A stretch of 64,000 nucleotides of DNA from JAIBJN01 sp963775625 (GTDB lineage: Bacteria; Actinomycetota; Thermoleophilia; Gaiellales; Gaiellaceae). A program made the position numbers and the translations under genes. This document shows positions 24,940-32,332 of this stretch, one piece after another. The stretch lies in assembly GCA_963775625.1 (NCBI GenBank), contig CAVZJM010000012.1:1-64000 (forward strand), in the 5' to 3' direction. The notes under the pieces were generated by a model, which was not told the origin of the DNA, did not search any database, and worked only from the letters and a program-made list of their open reading frames with translations. The number at the start of each line of letters is the position of its first letter. Positions within the stretch are counted from its first letter, which is position 1.

Positions 24940-24957
24940 CCCCGAGTCTATTCGGGG
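24940..24957 (-). terminator. Short hairpin between livF and polA
   Basis: CCCCGA and TCGGGG form a 6-bp stem with a 6-nt loop immediately upstream of the polA ATG. It may end the liv transcript or hold the polA ribosome binding site. There is no T tract, so the role is uncertain. Confidence 0.35.
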
Positions 24958-24977
24958 CGGCACGGCCCGCAGGCCCG

Positions 24978-25775
24978 CTAGTCCAGGCCGAGGTAGGCCT
25001 TCTGGACCTGTTCGTTCCTGGCGAGCGCGCCGGCCTCGTCCGTGAGGGCGATGTGGCCCGTCTCCATCACGTAGCCGCGGTTCGCCACGTCGAGGGCCAT
25101 GAGCGCGTTCTGCTCGACGAGCAGGATCGGCGTCCCCTGCTGGTTGATCTCGACGACGATCTCGAAGATCCGCTCGACGAAGATCGGCGCGAGGCCCATG
25201 GAGGGCTCGTCGAGCATGAGCAGCTTCGGGTGGGCCATCAGCGCCCGACCCATCGCGACCATCTGCTGCTCGCCGCCGGACAGGGTCCCCGCCTTCTGCG
25301 ACTTCCGCTCGGCGAGCCGCGGGAAAAGGGTGTAGACGCGCTCGAGGTCGTCCTTGAAGCTGGAGCGGTCCTTCATCTGGAACGTGCCCATCTCGAGGTT
25401 CTCGATCACGCTCATCCGCGGGAAGAGCTTCCGGCCCTCGGGCGACTGGGAGATGCCCATGGCCACGATTTTGTGCGGGGCCTCGCTCGTGATGTTCTTC
25501 CCCTGGAAGCGGATCGATCCCAGCCGCGGGTGGTTGAGGCCGTTGATCGAGCGGAGCGTCGTCGACTTGCCCGCTCCGTTCGCGCCGATCAGGGTCACGA
25601 TCTCGCCCTCGCGAACCTCGATCGTGATCCCCTTCAGGGCGTGGATGGCGCCGTAGTACGTGTGGATGTCCTCGACCTCGAGGATGGTGCCGTTCCGCCC
25701 CCCCGCCGGGGCCTCCGGTGTCCGCTCGGGCTCCGGCGTGGGCTGCGGGGTGGGCTCGTGGGGCGTTTCGCTCAC
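24978..25775 (-). CDS. livF: Branched-chain amino acid ABC transporter, ATPase LivF
   Basis: One of two cytoplasmic ATPases that drive LivHM. The 265-residue protein begins with a Pro/Glu-rich extension and then shows Walker A GANGAGKSTTLRSI, the LSGGEQQMVAMGRAL signature (about residues 155-170) and Walker B KLLMLDEPSMGLAPI, the LivF-type version. The start is GTG 25775, overlapping the livG stop by 4 nt. It is the last gene of livKHMGF. A 40 bp gap with a short hairpin separates it from polA. Confidence 0.95.
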   Translation of the reverse strand: MSETPHEPTPQPTPEPERTPEAPAGGRNGTILEVEDIHTYYGAIHALKGITIEVREGEIVTLIGANGAGKSTTLRSINGLNHPRLGSIRFQGKNITSEAPHKIVAMGISQSPEGRKLFPRMSVIENLEMGTFQMKDRSSFKDDLERVYTLFPRLAERKSQKAGTLSGGEQQMVAMGRALMAHPKLLMLDEPSMGLAPIFVERIFEIVVEINQQGTPILLVEQNALMALDVANRGYVMETGHIALTDEAGALARNEQVQKAYLGLD

Positions 25776-26560
25776 GATGCCGCTCCGCTCGTCGCCGCCT
25801 TGCCGAGGTACGCCTCGATCACCCGCTCGTCGGTCTGGGCTTCGGAAGGGGCGCCCTCGAAGATCTTCTCGCCGTAGTCGAGCACCGTGACCCGGTCGGA
25901 GATGCCCATGACGACCTTCATGTCGTGCTCGATCAGGAGGACCGTGAGCTCTTGCTCGTCGCGGAGCTTCGAGGTGAACTCGGTGAAGGTCGCGGTCTCC
26001 TGCGGGTTCATGCCGGCGGTCGGCTCGTCCAGCAAGAGGAGCTTGGGATCCGTGGCGAGCGCCCGTGCCACCTCGAGCCGGCGCTGGTCGCCGTAGGGGA
26101 GGTTCCGCGCGAGCGAGTTCTCGCGGCCCTTGAGCCCGCAGAAGGCGAGGAGCTCCCGTCCGGACTCGATCGACTCCTTCTCCTCGCGACGGACGCGCGG
26201 GAGCCCGAAGATCGACCCGAGGATGCCGCCCTTCAAACGGTGGTGCATGCCGACCTGGACGTTCTCGAGCGCAGTCATGTACTCGAAGAGGCGGATGTTC
26301 TGGAAGGTCCGCCCCACGCCGAGCTTCGTGATCTGATGAGGTGGCTTGTCGGTGATGTCGTGGCCGTCGAACTCGATCGCGCCCTCGGTCGGCTTGTAGA
26401 CACCCGTGAGCATGTTGAAGAACGTCGTCTTGCCGGCGCCGTTCGGGCCGATCAGGCCGACTATTGCCTTGCGCGGGATGACGAAGTCGACGTCGTTGAC
26501 GGCGACGAGCCCGCCGAACTCCTTGCGTACCTGCTGCGCGACGAGCAGATTGTCCGCCAT
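25772..26560 (-). CDS. livG: Branched-chain amino acid ABC transporter, ATPase LivG
   Basis: The second ATPase of the system, 262 residues, with Walker A GPNGAGKTTFFNML, the signature region LPYGDQRRLEVARALA and Walker B KLLLLDEPTAGMNPQE, and the LivG-specific insert GVGRTFQNIRLFEYMTAL. The frame is open far upstream, but the ATG at 26560 (MADNLLVAQQVRKEFGG) matches the family and overlaps the livM stop (ATGA). Downstream, livF overlaps by 4 nt, so the four cytoplasmic and membrane components are translationally coupled. Confidence 0.95.
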   Translation of the reverse strand: MADNLLVAQQVRKEFGGLVAVNDVDFVIPRKAIVGLIGPNGAGKTTFFNMLTGVYKPTEGAIEFDGHDITDKPPHQITKLGVGRTFQNIRLFEYMTALENVQVGMHHRLKGGILGSIFGLPRVRREEKESIESGRELLAFCGLKGRENSLARNLPYGDQRRLEVARALATDPKLLLLDEPTAGMNPQETATFTEFTSKLRDEQELTVLLIEHDMKVVMGISDRVTVLDYGEKIFEGAPSEAQTDERVIEAYLGKAATSGAAS

Positions 26561-27810
26561 CACTCGTGCCGCTCCCCGTAGAGCGTGTCGGTCGGCAGGC
26601 CGCCCTCCTCGAGCTCCCGCTTGCGGCGGGATTCGGGTATCAGCCCGACGGGCCGGAAGAGCATCATCAGGACGATGATGACGCCGTAGATCCCGAACTG
26701 GACCTCGGTGACGTCGAACCGGAGGGGTGTCTCGTCGTTGAGCCAGCCGCCGATGTTCGCCAGCCCCTCCTGGTTCAGCCACGTGAGGATCGCACCGGCG
26801 ACGACCACGCCCCAGACGCTTCCCATCCCGCCGAGGATGACCATGCAGAGCAGGAAGACGGAGATGTTGAAGTAGAACTCGCTCGGGAACGCGCCACCCT
26901 TGAAGCTCGCGTAGAAGGCCCCCGCCACCCCGCCGAAGAAGGCGCCGATCGCGTACGACCAGGTCTTCGTGCGCATGAGCGGGACGCCCATCGCGGCGGC
27001 CGCGGTCTCGTCCTCGCGGATGGCGATCCACGCGCGCCCCAGTCGCGAGTCGCGCAGGCGCACCGAGCAGAAGATCGTGATCAGGAGCAACGCGAGCGCG
27101 CTGTAATAGAACAGGTTGGTCTTCTCGAACGACTGCTGGAAGTTCACCGGCAGTCCCAGCGAGTCGTTGAGCGTCGTTCCGAAGCCGGGCGTGTCGATCG
27201 GGTTGATCCCGAACGAGCCTGCCGTGAGGTTGAAGCCCCCGAGGTTGTCGGCGTTGCGGACGAACTGAGGGATGATCTCTCCGAACCCGAGCGTCACGAT
27301 CGCCAGGTAGTCGCCACGGAGGCGCAGCGTCGGAAGCCCGATGAGGATGCCGGCGAGCGCGGTCAGGCTGCCCGCGAGCAGGAGCACGACCCACATGTTG
27401 ATGTGGATGCCGCGGAGATCGGTGGAGATCCCGGCCGAGCCGAGGTGGATCTTCACCTGCTGGAAGTGGCCCGATGCGAGCCAGCCGCCCGTGTACGCCC
27501 CGACGGCGTAGAACGCGACGTACCCGAGGTCGAGCAGGCCGCAGTAGCCGACGACGATGTTCAGGCCGACGGCCATCATGATGAAGACGATCATGATCAC
27601 GGCGGTGCTCACGCTCGGGAAGTTCTGGATGACGGGGACCTTCGTCGGCAGGCTGTCGTAGTAGACGGGATAGAGGGCGGCGGCCGCAAGCAGCAGGAGC
27701 GCAGGGATGAGGCTTCGCGCGCGCCCGGGCAGCCGTCCCCACGTATCGCGCCAGAAGCCACGCAGGCGATCTCCAAAGCCGGGCGGAGCGGTGGTGCCCT
27801 CCACCGCCAT
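26560..27810 (-). CDS. livM: Branched-chain amino acid ABC permease LivM
   Basis: This 416-residue inner-membrane permease has a basic N-terminus and about ten hydrophobic segments, among them ALLLLAAAALYPVYYDSL, the LivM motif YCGLLDLGYVAFYAVGAYTG and the ABC-interaction loop RDSRLGRAWIAIREDETAAA. It pairs with LivH to form the channel. It overlaps livH by 1 nt upstream (ATGA) and livG downstream. The charged C-terminus ends LYGERHE. Confidence 0.95.
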   Translation of the reverse strand: MAVEGTTAPPGFGDRLRGFWRDTWGRLPGRARSLIPALLLLAAAALYPVYYDSLPTKVPVIQNFPSVSTAVIMIVFIMMAVGLNIVVGYCGLLDLGYVAFYAVGAYTGGWLASGHFQQVKIHLGSAGISTDLRGIHINMWVVLLLAGSLTALAGILIGLPTLRLRGDYLAIVTLGFGEIIPQFVRNADNLGGFNLTAGSFGINPIDTPGFGTTLNDSLGLPVNFQQSFEKTNLFYYSALALLLITIFCSVRLRDSRLGRAWIAIREDETAAAAMGVPLMRTKTWSYAIGAFFGGVAGAFYASFKGGAFPSEFYFNISVFLLCMVILGGMGSVWGVVVAGAILTWLNQEGLANIGGWLNDETPLRFDVTEVQFGIYGVIIVLMMLFRPVGLIPESRRKRELEEGGLPTDTLYGERHE

Positions 27811-28874
27811 CAGGCGCCCTCGGGGGTCCGCTCGCCGAGGAGGCCCTCGGGGCGAAAGACCAGAATGGCGATCAGGATCCCGAACACCATCGAACGCGTC
27901 CAGTCACCGCCGAGCGTCCAGTGGGCGAGCCCTTCGTTCCAGGCCTGGATGCAGCCGATGAGAATGCCGCCGAGCGTCGCGCCGGCAAGGTTGCCGATGC
28001 CGCCGAGCACGGCCGCCGTGAAGGCGATCAACCCCAGCTCGAAGCCCGTGTCGTAGCGCATGTTGAAATTGAGCAGGAACATCACTCCGGCCGCGCCGGC
28101 CAGCGCGCCGGCGAGCAGGAACGTGAACGAGATCGTGCGGTTGACGTTGATCCCCATCATCGCGGCCGCGTCCTGGTCCTGCGCCACGGCGCGCATGCCC
28201 TTCCCCTGCTTCGTCGAGCGGACGAGCCAGGTGAGCAGGAGCAGGAGCGGGATCGTGATCAGGACGATGACCACCTTGTTCCAGGCGAGTGAGATCTCGC
28301 CGATCGTGAAGGCCGACGAGGTCGGGATCAGGCCGTCGGGAGCTCTGTAGAAGCCGACCCCGTAGAAGTAGAGCGCGACGTTCTGGACGATGAACGACAT
28401 CCCCACCGCGCTGATCAGCATCGTCAGCCGCGGCTGGTTCCGGAGGCGCCGGTAGGCGACGAACTCGATCGAGACGTTCAGGCTCGCGGCGAAGAGGGCT
28501 GTCAGAAGAAGCGTCGCCACGAGCCCGACGACGACGCCGAAGACAGCCTCGTTCCCGCTCAGGTTGAGGATGTCGATCATGATCGTGCTCGACACGAGCC
28601 CCGAGAGGGCGAACACGTCGCCGTGGGCGAAGTTGATCAGCTGGAGGATGCCGTAGACGAGCGTGTAGCCGAGCGCGACGATCGCGAACACGCACCCCGT
28701 CGTGACGCCGATCAGCGTGACGTTGATGAACTCCTGCGGATTGTCGATGAAGTTCCGGAGGAGAACGAGAGCGAAGAGGCCAACGAAAACCAGCCCGATG
28801 ATCGAGAGGGTGCTCGGGCGATTGCGCCTACGGACTAGGGGCGCGGGGCTCTCTGGCTTCGCCTCGACCGTCAT
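27810..28874 (-). CDS. livH: Branched-chain amino acid ABC permease LivH
   Basis: The first permease subunit, 354 residues from ATG 28874 (MTVEAKPESPAPLVRRRNRP), with hydrophobic segments beginning LSIIGLVFVGLFALVLL, the LivH motif YGILQLINFAHGDVFALSG and the loop KQGKGMRAVAQDQDAAAMMG that meets the ATPases. A longer frame begins at GTG 28931, but its extra 19 codons are encoded by a perfect hairpin, so I reject that start. The gene follows livK after the hairpin, an arrangement that usually lets the binding protein be made in excess. Confidence 0.93.
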   Translation of the reverse strand: MTVEAKPESPAPLVRRRNRPSTLSIIGLVFVGLFALVLLRNFIDNPQEFINVTLIGVTTGCVFAIVALGYTLVYGILQLINFAHGDVFALSGLVSSTIMIDILNLSGNEAVFGVVVGLVATLLLTALFAASLNVSIEFVAYRRLRNQPRLTMLISAVGMSFIVQNVALYFYGVGFYRAPDGLIPTSSAFTIGEISLAWNKVVIVLITIPLLLLLTWLVRSTKQGKGMRAVAQDQDAAAMMGINVNRTISFTFLLAGALAGAAGVMFLLNFNMRYDTGFELGLIAFTAAVLGGIGNLAGATLGGILIGCIQAWNEGLAHWTLGGDWTRSMVFGILIAILVFRPEGLLGERTPEGA

Positions 28875-28893
28875 CGATTCTGAGCCTTGATGA

Positions 28894-28926
28894 GACTCGG
28901 GGGAGGGCAGTGCCCTCCCCCGAGTC
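28894..28926 (-). terminator. livK-livH intercistronic hairpin
   Basis: Two perfect 16-bp arms (28894-28909 and 28911-28926) form a very stable stem with one unpaired base; the arms are GACTCGGGGGAGGGCA and its complement. It starts 15 bp after the livK stop and ends 20 nt before livH. It probably stops part of the transcription or protects the livK 3' end, so that more binding protein than permease is made. Confidence 0.75.
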
Positions 28927-28941
28927 GTCACCGCTTAGGCG

Positions 28942-30330
28942 CTAGAGACCTCTCGCAGCGTTGACTGCGTCCTCGTTCGGAGAGAAGACCGTCTCCGTTT
29001 CCAGCTCCTCCTGGCCTCGGTAGATGGTGAAACCGATGATCTCGCCGCTCGCCAGCGTCGGGTCGCCGTTCTCGTTGAACGAGAAGTCGCCGAGGAAGCC
29101 GCCCGCGACCTCCGTGGCGAACATCTCCTCGATGACGCTCGGCCGGGTGCCGTCCGACGCGGCGATCGCGTCGAGCAGGACCTGGACCGCCTGCGCGCCG
29201 TAGATGGCGTACGGGTCGACCGGATCGCCGCCGAGGGACTCCTGGAACGTGGCCATGAACCCCTGAGCAGCCTCGGACTCGAACTCGTCCGTCGGCACGC
29301 CGGCGATCGAGAAGAACGCATCCTGCGTGTTCTCGACTCCCGACTCGTCGATCGTCTGCTGCGTCGTGAAGCCGTCGGGCATGTAGAGCTTCACGTCGCC
29401 GTCGTTCGGCCCCAGGACCTTCACCTTGTCCCTGACCACCTGGGCGCCGTTCTCGTCGATGAGACCACCGAGGAAGAGGCCGTCCGCACCGGACTGGCCG
29501 ACCTTCCGCATGAGCGCCTCGTAGTTCGACGCCTTCGGGTCCCACGCCTCGAAGCCGACGATCTCGATGCCGAGGAACTCGGCGGCGCCCTGCACGTTCG
29601 TGGCGACGCCGAGGCCGTAGGCCTCCTTGTCGTTGAGGATGAACAGCTTCGTCGTCCCCTGCGCCTGCGCGAACTCGGCGACCGCCGCGCCCTGGTAGGC
29701 GTCGTTCGCGACGACGCGGACGTAGTTGCGCGTGCCGGCCGGGTAGTACTTGTCCGGCTCGTCGTCGGCACAACCTGGCCCGCCTTCCGTCAGGCAGACG
29801 TACGTGTTCGCCGGCGAGATCATGGCCATGCCGCCGCCCGGCGCCTGGTTCAGCACCGGGATGATGATCTGGGCGCAGCCCGAGTTGAACGTGCCGATGA
29901 GGCCGATCAAACTCGCGTTCTCGGCGTAGGAGTTCGCGTTCTGGCTGCACTTGCCCGGATCCCACTTGCCGGCCTGGGCCGTCGAGTCGTCGCAGGACTG
30001 GTAGGCGACGTTGACGTCTCCGGCCTTCCAGCCGGCGTCGCCCAGAATCTGGCGGATCGCGCCGGTGATCTGCAAGGTCTGGGTCCGCGAGGACCCCTGC
30101 AGCGGGAGATCGGTCGCGATCAGCACGTCGGGCTCTCCCTCGCCCTCGTACTCGATGTCGGTGCACGACGCGGACGGAAGTGCGGTCACTGCCGCGAAGT
30201 CTCCACCGCCATCGCCGCCCCCGCCTGTATCCCCTGCGGCGTCGTCGTCATCGCCGCCGCAGCCTGCGGCTGCAAGGGCGAAGGCGCCGATCAGCAGCAC
30301 CAGTAACGCCAAAATGGTCCTTCGTTTCAC
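28942..30330 (-). CDS. livK: Branched-chain amino acid substrate-binding lipoprotein
   Basis: The extracellular receptor of the transporter. A strong GAGGAGGAG precedes the GTG start at 30330. Residues 1-24 are a lipoprotein signal (LLVLLIGAFALAAAGCGG, cysteine about 24) followed by an Asp/Gly-rich linker. The mature part is a type I periplasmic binding protein: DLPLQGSSRTQTLQITGAI, YQSCDDSTAQAGKWD, LIGTFNSGCAQIIIPVLNQA, SPANTYVCL and VDPYAIYGAQAVQVLLDAI. The NTYVCL type and four cysteines are seen in many actinobacterial LivK-like proteins, whose ligand may be amino acids, amides or other small molecules. Confidence 0.92.
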   Translation of the reverse strand: MKRRTILALLVLLIGAFALAAAGCGGDDDDAAGDTGGGGDGGGDFAAVTALPSASCTDIEYEGEGEPDVLIATDLPLQGSSRTQTLQITGAIRQILGDAGWKAGDVNVAYQSCDDSTAQAGKWDPGKCSQNANSYAENASLIGLIGTFNSGCAQIIIPVLNQAPGGGMAMISPANTYVCLTEGGPGCADDEPDKYYPAGTRNYVRVVANDAYQGAAVAEFAQAQGTTKLFILNDKEAYGLGVATNVQGAAEFLGIEIVGFEAWDPKASNYEALMRKVGQSGADGLFLGGLIDENGAQVVRDKVKVLGPNDGDVKLYMPDGFTTQQTIDESGVENTQDAFFSIAGVPTDEFESEAAQGFMATFQESLGGDPVDPYAIYGAQAVQVLLDAIAASDGTRPSVIEEMFATEVAGGFLGDFSFNENGDPTLASGEIIGFTIYRGQEELETETVFSPNEDAVNAARGL

Positions 30331-30462
30331 TACTCCTCCTCTTTCGCCCGATTCCTGTTTCGGCGCTGCACCCGGCGAGCACCGTTCGAAGGTGCCCGAT
30401 TATGACCCCGGGTTCAACGCCCTTGCAACCCCCTGCCGATACGATGGGTCTCCATGGAACGC

Positions 30463-30547
30463 GCCGAAGTGGCGGAACTGGAAGACGCGCTGGACTCAAA
30501 ATCCAGTGGGGCTCTGCCCCGTGCGGGTTCGATCCCCGCCTTCGGCA
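30463..30547 (+). tRNA. tRNA-Leu (anticodon CAA)
   Basis: The 85-nt gene folds as a class II tRNA. The acceptor arms are GCCGAAG and CTTCGGC with discriminator A; the anticodon stem CTGGA/TCCAG holds the loop CTCAAAA, giving anticodon CAA; a long variable arm follows, then the T arm GCGGGTTCGATCCCCGC. CCA is not encoded. It stands alone between livK and pfkA. Confidence 0.95.
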
Positions 30548-30638
30548 TCCGTCGTCACCTCCTCGCCACGATCGAAGTCGGCCCATCGCTGTGGGCAGGT
30601 ACGTCCAAACAGACGACCGGGCGTAGCCGAAGTTAGAG

Positions 30639-31685
30639 ATGAGCAAGCGTGTTGCACTCCTCACCGGGGGAGGCGACTGCCCGGGCTTGAACGCGGTCAT
30701 CCGCGCGGTCACGCGACGCTCGCTCGACCGCGGACACGAGGTGGTCGGCGTCCGCGAGGGGTGGCGCGGGCTCGTCGAGGGAAAGCTCCAGCCGCTGGAC
30801 GACCGGGCGATCTCGGGGATCCTCCCGCGCGGCGGCACCATCCTCGGGACATCGCGCACGAACCCGTACAAGCTGGAAGACGGCGTCGAGCTCGTCCTCG
30901 AGCACGCGGAGTCCGAGCGCCTCGACGCTCTCGTCGCCATCGGCGGCGAGGACACGCTCGGCGTCGCGTCGCGGCTCTTCGAGGAGCATGCGTTTCCGGT
31001 CGTGGGCGTCCCCAAGACGATCGACAACGACCTCTCGGGGACGGACTACACGTTCGGGTTCGACACGGCCCTGACCGTCGCGACCGAGGCCATCGACAGG
31101 TTGCACACGACGGCGGAGTCCCACAACCGGGTCATGGTCGTCGAGGTGATGGGGCGACACACGGGCTGGATTGCGGTCATGAGCGGCATGGCCGGCGGCG
31201 CCGACGTCATCCTCATCCCGGAACAGCCGATCACCGTGGAGGAGGCCTGCCGCGACATCCAGCGCCGGCACGAACGGGGAAAGGACTTCTCCATCGTCGT
31301 CGTGAGCGAGGGCTACGAGCTGACCCATGCGTCCGGCGAGAGGCAGCAGATCGTCCAGGAGGCCGCCACCGACGAGTTCGGCCACGTCCGGCTGGGCGGG
31401 GTCAGTCATGCGCTTGCCAACGAGATCGAGGAGCGGACGGGATACGAGACCCGGGTGACCGTCCTCGGCCACATCCAGCGCGGCGGCACGCCGACCGCAC
31501 GCGACCGCATCCTCGCCACGCGCTACGGCCTCAAGGCCGCCGACCTCGTCCACGAAGGGCGCTGGGGCACGATGGCCGCGCTCCGGGGCGACGACATCGT
31601 CGAGGTCCCTCTCCGCGCCGCGGTCGCCGAGCTGAAGCGGGTCCCGCCCGAGTTCTACGAGGCGGCCAAGACCTTCTTCGGGTAA
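30639..31685 (+). CDS. pfkA: 6-phosphofructokinase, PPi-type signature
   Basis: It phosphorylates fructose 6-phosphate at carbon 1. The 348-residue protein has the PFK motifs GGGDCPGLNAVIRA, PKTIDNDLSGTDYTFGFDTA (catalytic Asp in TIDND), MGRHTGW and GHIQRGGTPTARDR. The residue at the E. coli Gly104 position is Asp105 (in GGEDTLG) and the one at Gly124 is Lys126 (in PKTIDND). This Asp+Lys pair marks pyrophosphate-dependent enzymes such as the Amycolatopsis methanolica PPi-PFK, so it is predicted to use PPi and to be reversible. It lies downstream of tRNA-Leu with no obvious operon partner; the start is ATG 30639. Confidence 0.95.
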   Translation: MSKRVALLTGGGDCPGLNAVIRAVTRRSLDRGHEVVGVREGWRGLVEGKLQPLDDRAISGILPRGGTILGTSRTNPYKLEDGVELVLEHAESERLDALVAIGGEDTLGVASRLFEEHAFPVVGVPKTIDNDLSGTDYTFGFDTALTVATEAIDRLHTTAESHNRVMVVEVMGRHTGWIAVMSGMAGGADVILIPEQPITVEEACRDIQRRHERGKDFSIVVVSEGYELTHASGERQQIVQEAATDEFGHVRLGGVSHALANEIEERTGYETRVTVLGHIQRGGTPTARDRILATRYGLKAADLVHEGRWGTMAALRGDDIVEVPLRAAVAELKRVPPEFYEAAKTFFG

Positions 31686-31686
31686 G

Positions 31687-31703
31687 CCAGGGACCCGCCC
31701 TGG
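31687..31703 (+). terminator. Hairpin after pfkA
   Basis: CCAGGG (31687-31692) and CCCTGG (31698-31703) pair around ACCCG, 2 bp after the pfkA stop; an alternative CCCGCC/GGCGGG pair overlaps it. There is no T tract. Confidence 0.45.
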
Positions 31704-31736
31704 CGGGACCCACAGTTATCGCGCTTGTCCACTGTC

Positions 31737-31779
31737 CGCGGCGGCCACGCCCGGGGTCAGACCCGGGGCGTGGCCGCGC
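31737..31779. repeat. REP-like palindromic element
   Basis: Two perfect 15-bp arms (31737-31751 and 31765-31779, CGCGCGGCCACGCCC and its complement) flank GGGGTCAGACCCG, the core of the dispersed family. It is the strongest palindrome in the 317-bp gap between pfkA and the next minus-strand gene; that gap holds no convincing gene. Confidence 0.75.
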
Positions 31780-31879
31780 GCGACAGGGCTGACCCGGAAC
31801 CGCTGGCCGTAGCGGCCAAACCGCGGCTGCGCGCAGGCGAAGCGGTCTTGCCGGCGCATGCCCGGTTTGGACGTGGCCT

Positions 31880-31913
31880 GGGTCTGACCCCGGAGCATGT
31901 CCGGGACATGCCC
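31880..31913. repeat. REP-like palindromic element
   Basis: GGGTCTGACCCC (31880-31891) is followed by the perfect 17-bp palindrome GCATGTCCGGGACATGC (31895-31911). The order core, then GGAGC-TG head, matches 21604-21629. Together with 31737-31779 it makes this gap a small repeat cluster. Confidence 0.7.
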
Positions 31914-32002
31914 TCTTGCGCCGCTTCGTCTCATGTCGGGGCGACACGTCCGGTGTCCTGCCTGGACAGCGGCGCAGGGATGCCTCAGTTCGGCTTCTTA
32001 TC

Positions 32003-32294
32003 TCAGGGCCTGTTCATCAGCTCCTCGTACCACTGCCCGACCCGCAGGCCGAGGAGCACGCCGGCCATCGAGGCAATCCCGACGATGAGCGACGACGGCG
32101 AGAGCAGCGCACGAGATCTCCAGCCAGCACGTACGCGCCGGCTCCGGCCAGAATCGCCAGCACCGCGGCTCCGATGCTCTCCGGCCGCGGATGAACCTGG
32201 CGCGGACGTCGTCGCCGATGTCCACGCCTTCGGCTGTCGGAGCGACTCGTTCACGCTCTCTAAGGCGGCCGGTGCGCGGGGGAATCGTCATCAC
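32003..32294 (-). pseudogene. Small two-helix membrane protein, frame-broken
   Basis: Three frames contribute to one plausible protein: a charged N-terminus from 32294 (MTIPPRTGRLRERER, then DDVRARFIRGR), a helix in a second frame (IGAAVLAILAGAGAYVLAG) and a helix with the C-terminus in a third (LIVGIASMAGVLLGLRVGQW, then YEELMNRP and stop). The pattern, two hydrophobic helices in the last 75 residues, is that of a small membrane protein. Shifts near 32170 and 32108 are needed. It follows the spermidine-synthase-like gene by about 38 bp on the same strand. The function is unknown; the breaks may be sequencing errors. Confidence 0.45.
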
Positions 32295-32332
32295 CCAGTC
32301 AGCGACCGAGTCGACCCGGACCTGGGCGCTGG

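Noticed and set aside
23193..25877. 894-codon frame opposite polA and livF
   Set aside because: It is low-complexity Arg/Val/Glu-rich antisense of two certain genes.
27810..28931. LivH starting at GTG 28931
   Set aside because: The extra residues are encoded by the perfect hairpin 28894-28926, and the normal family N-terminus begins at 28874.
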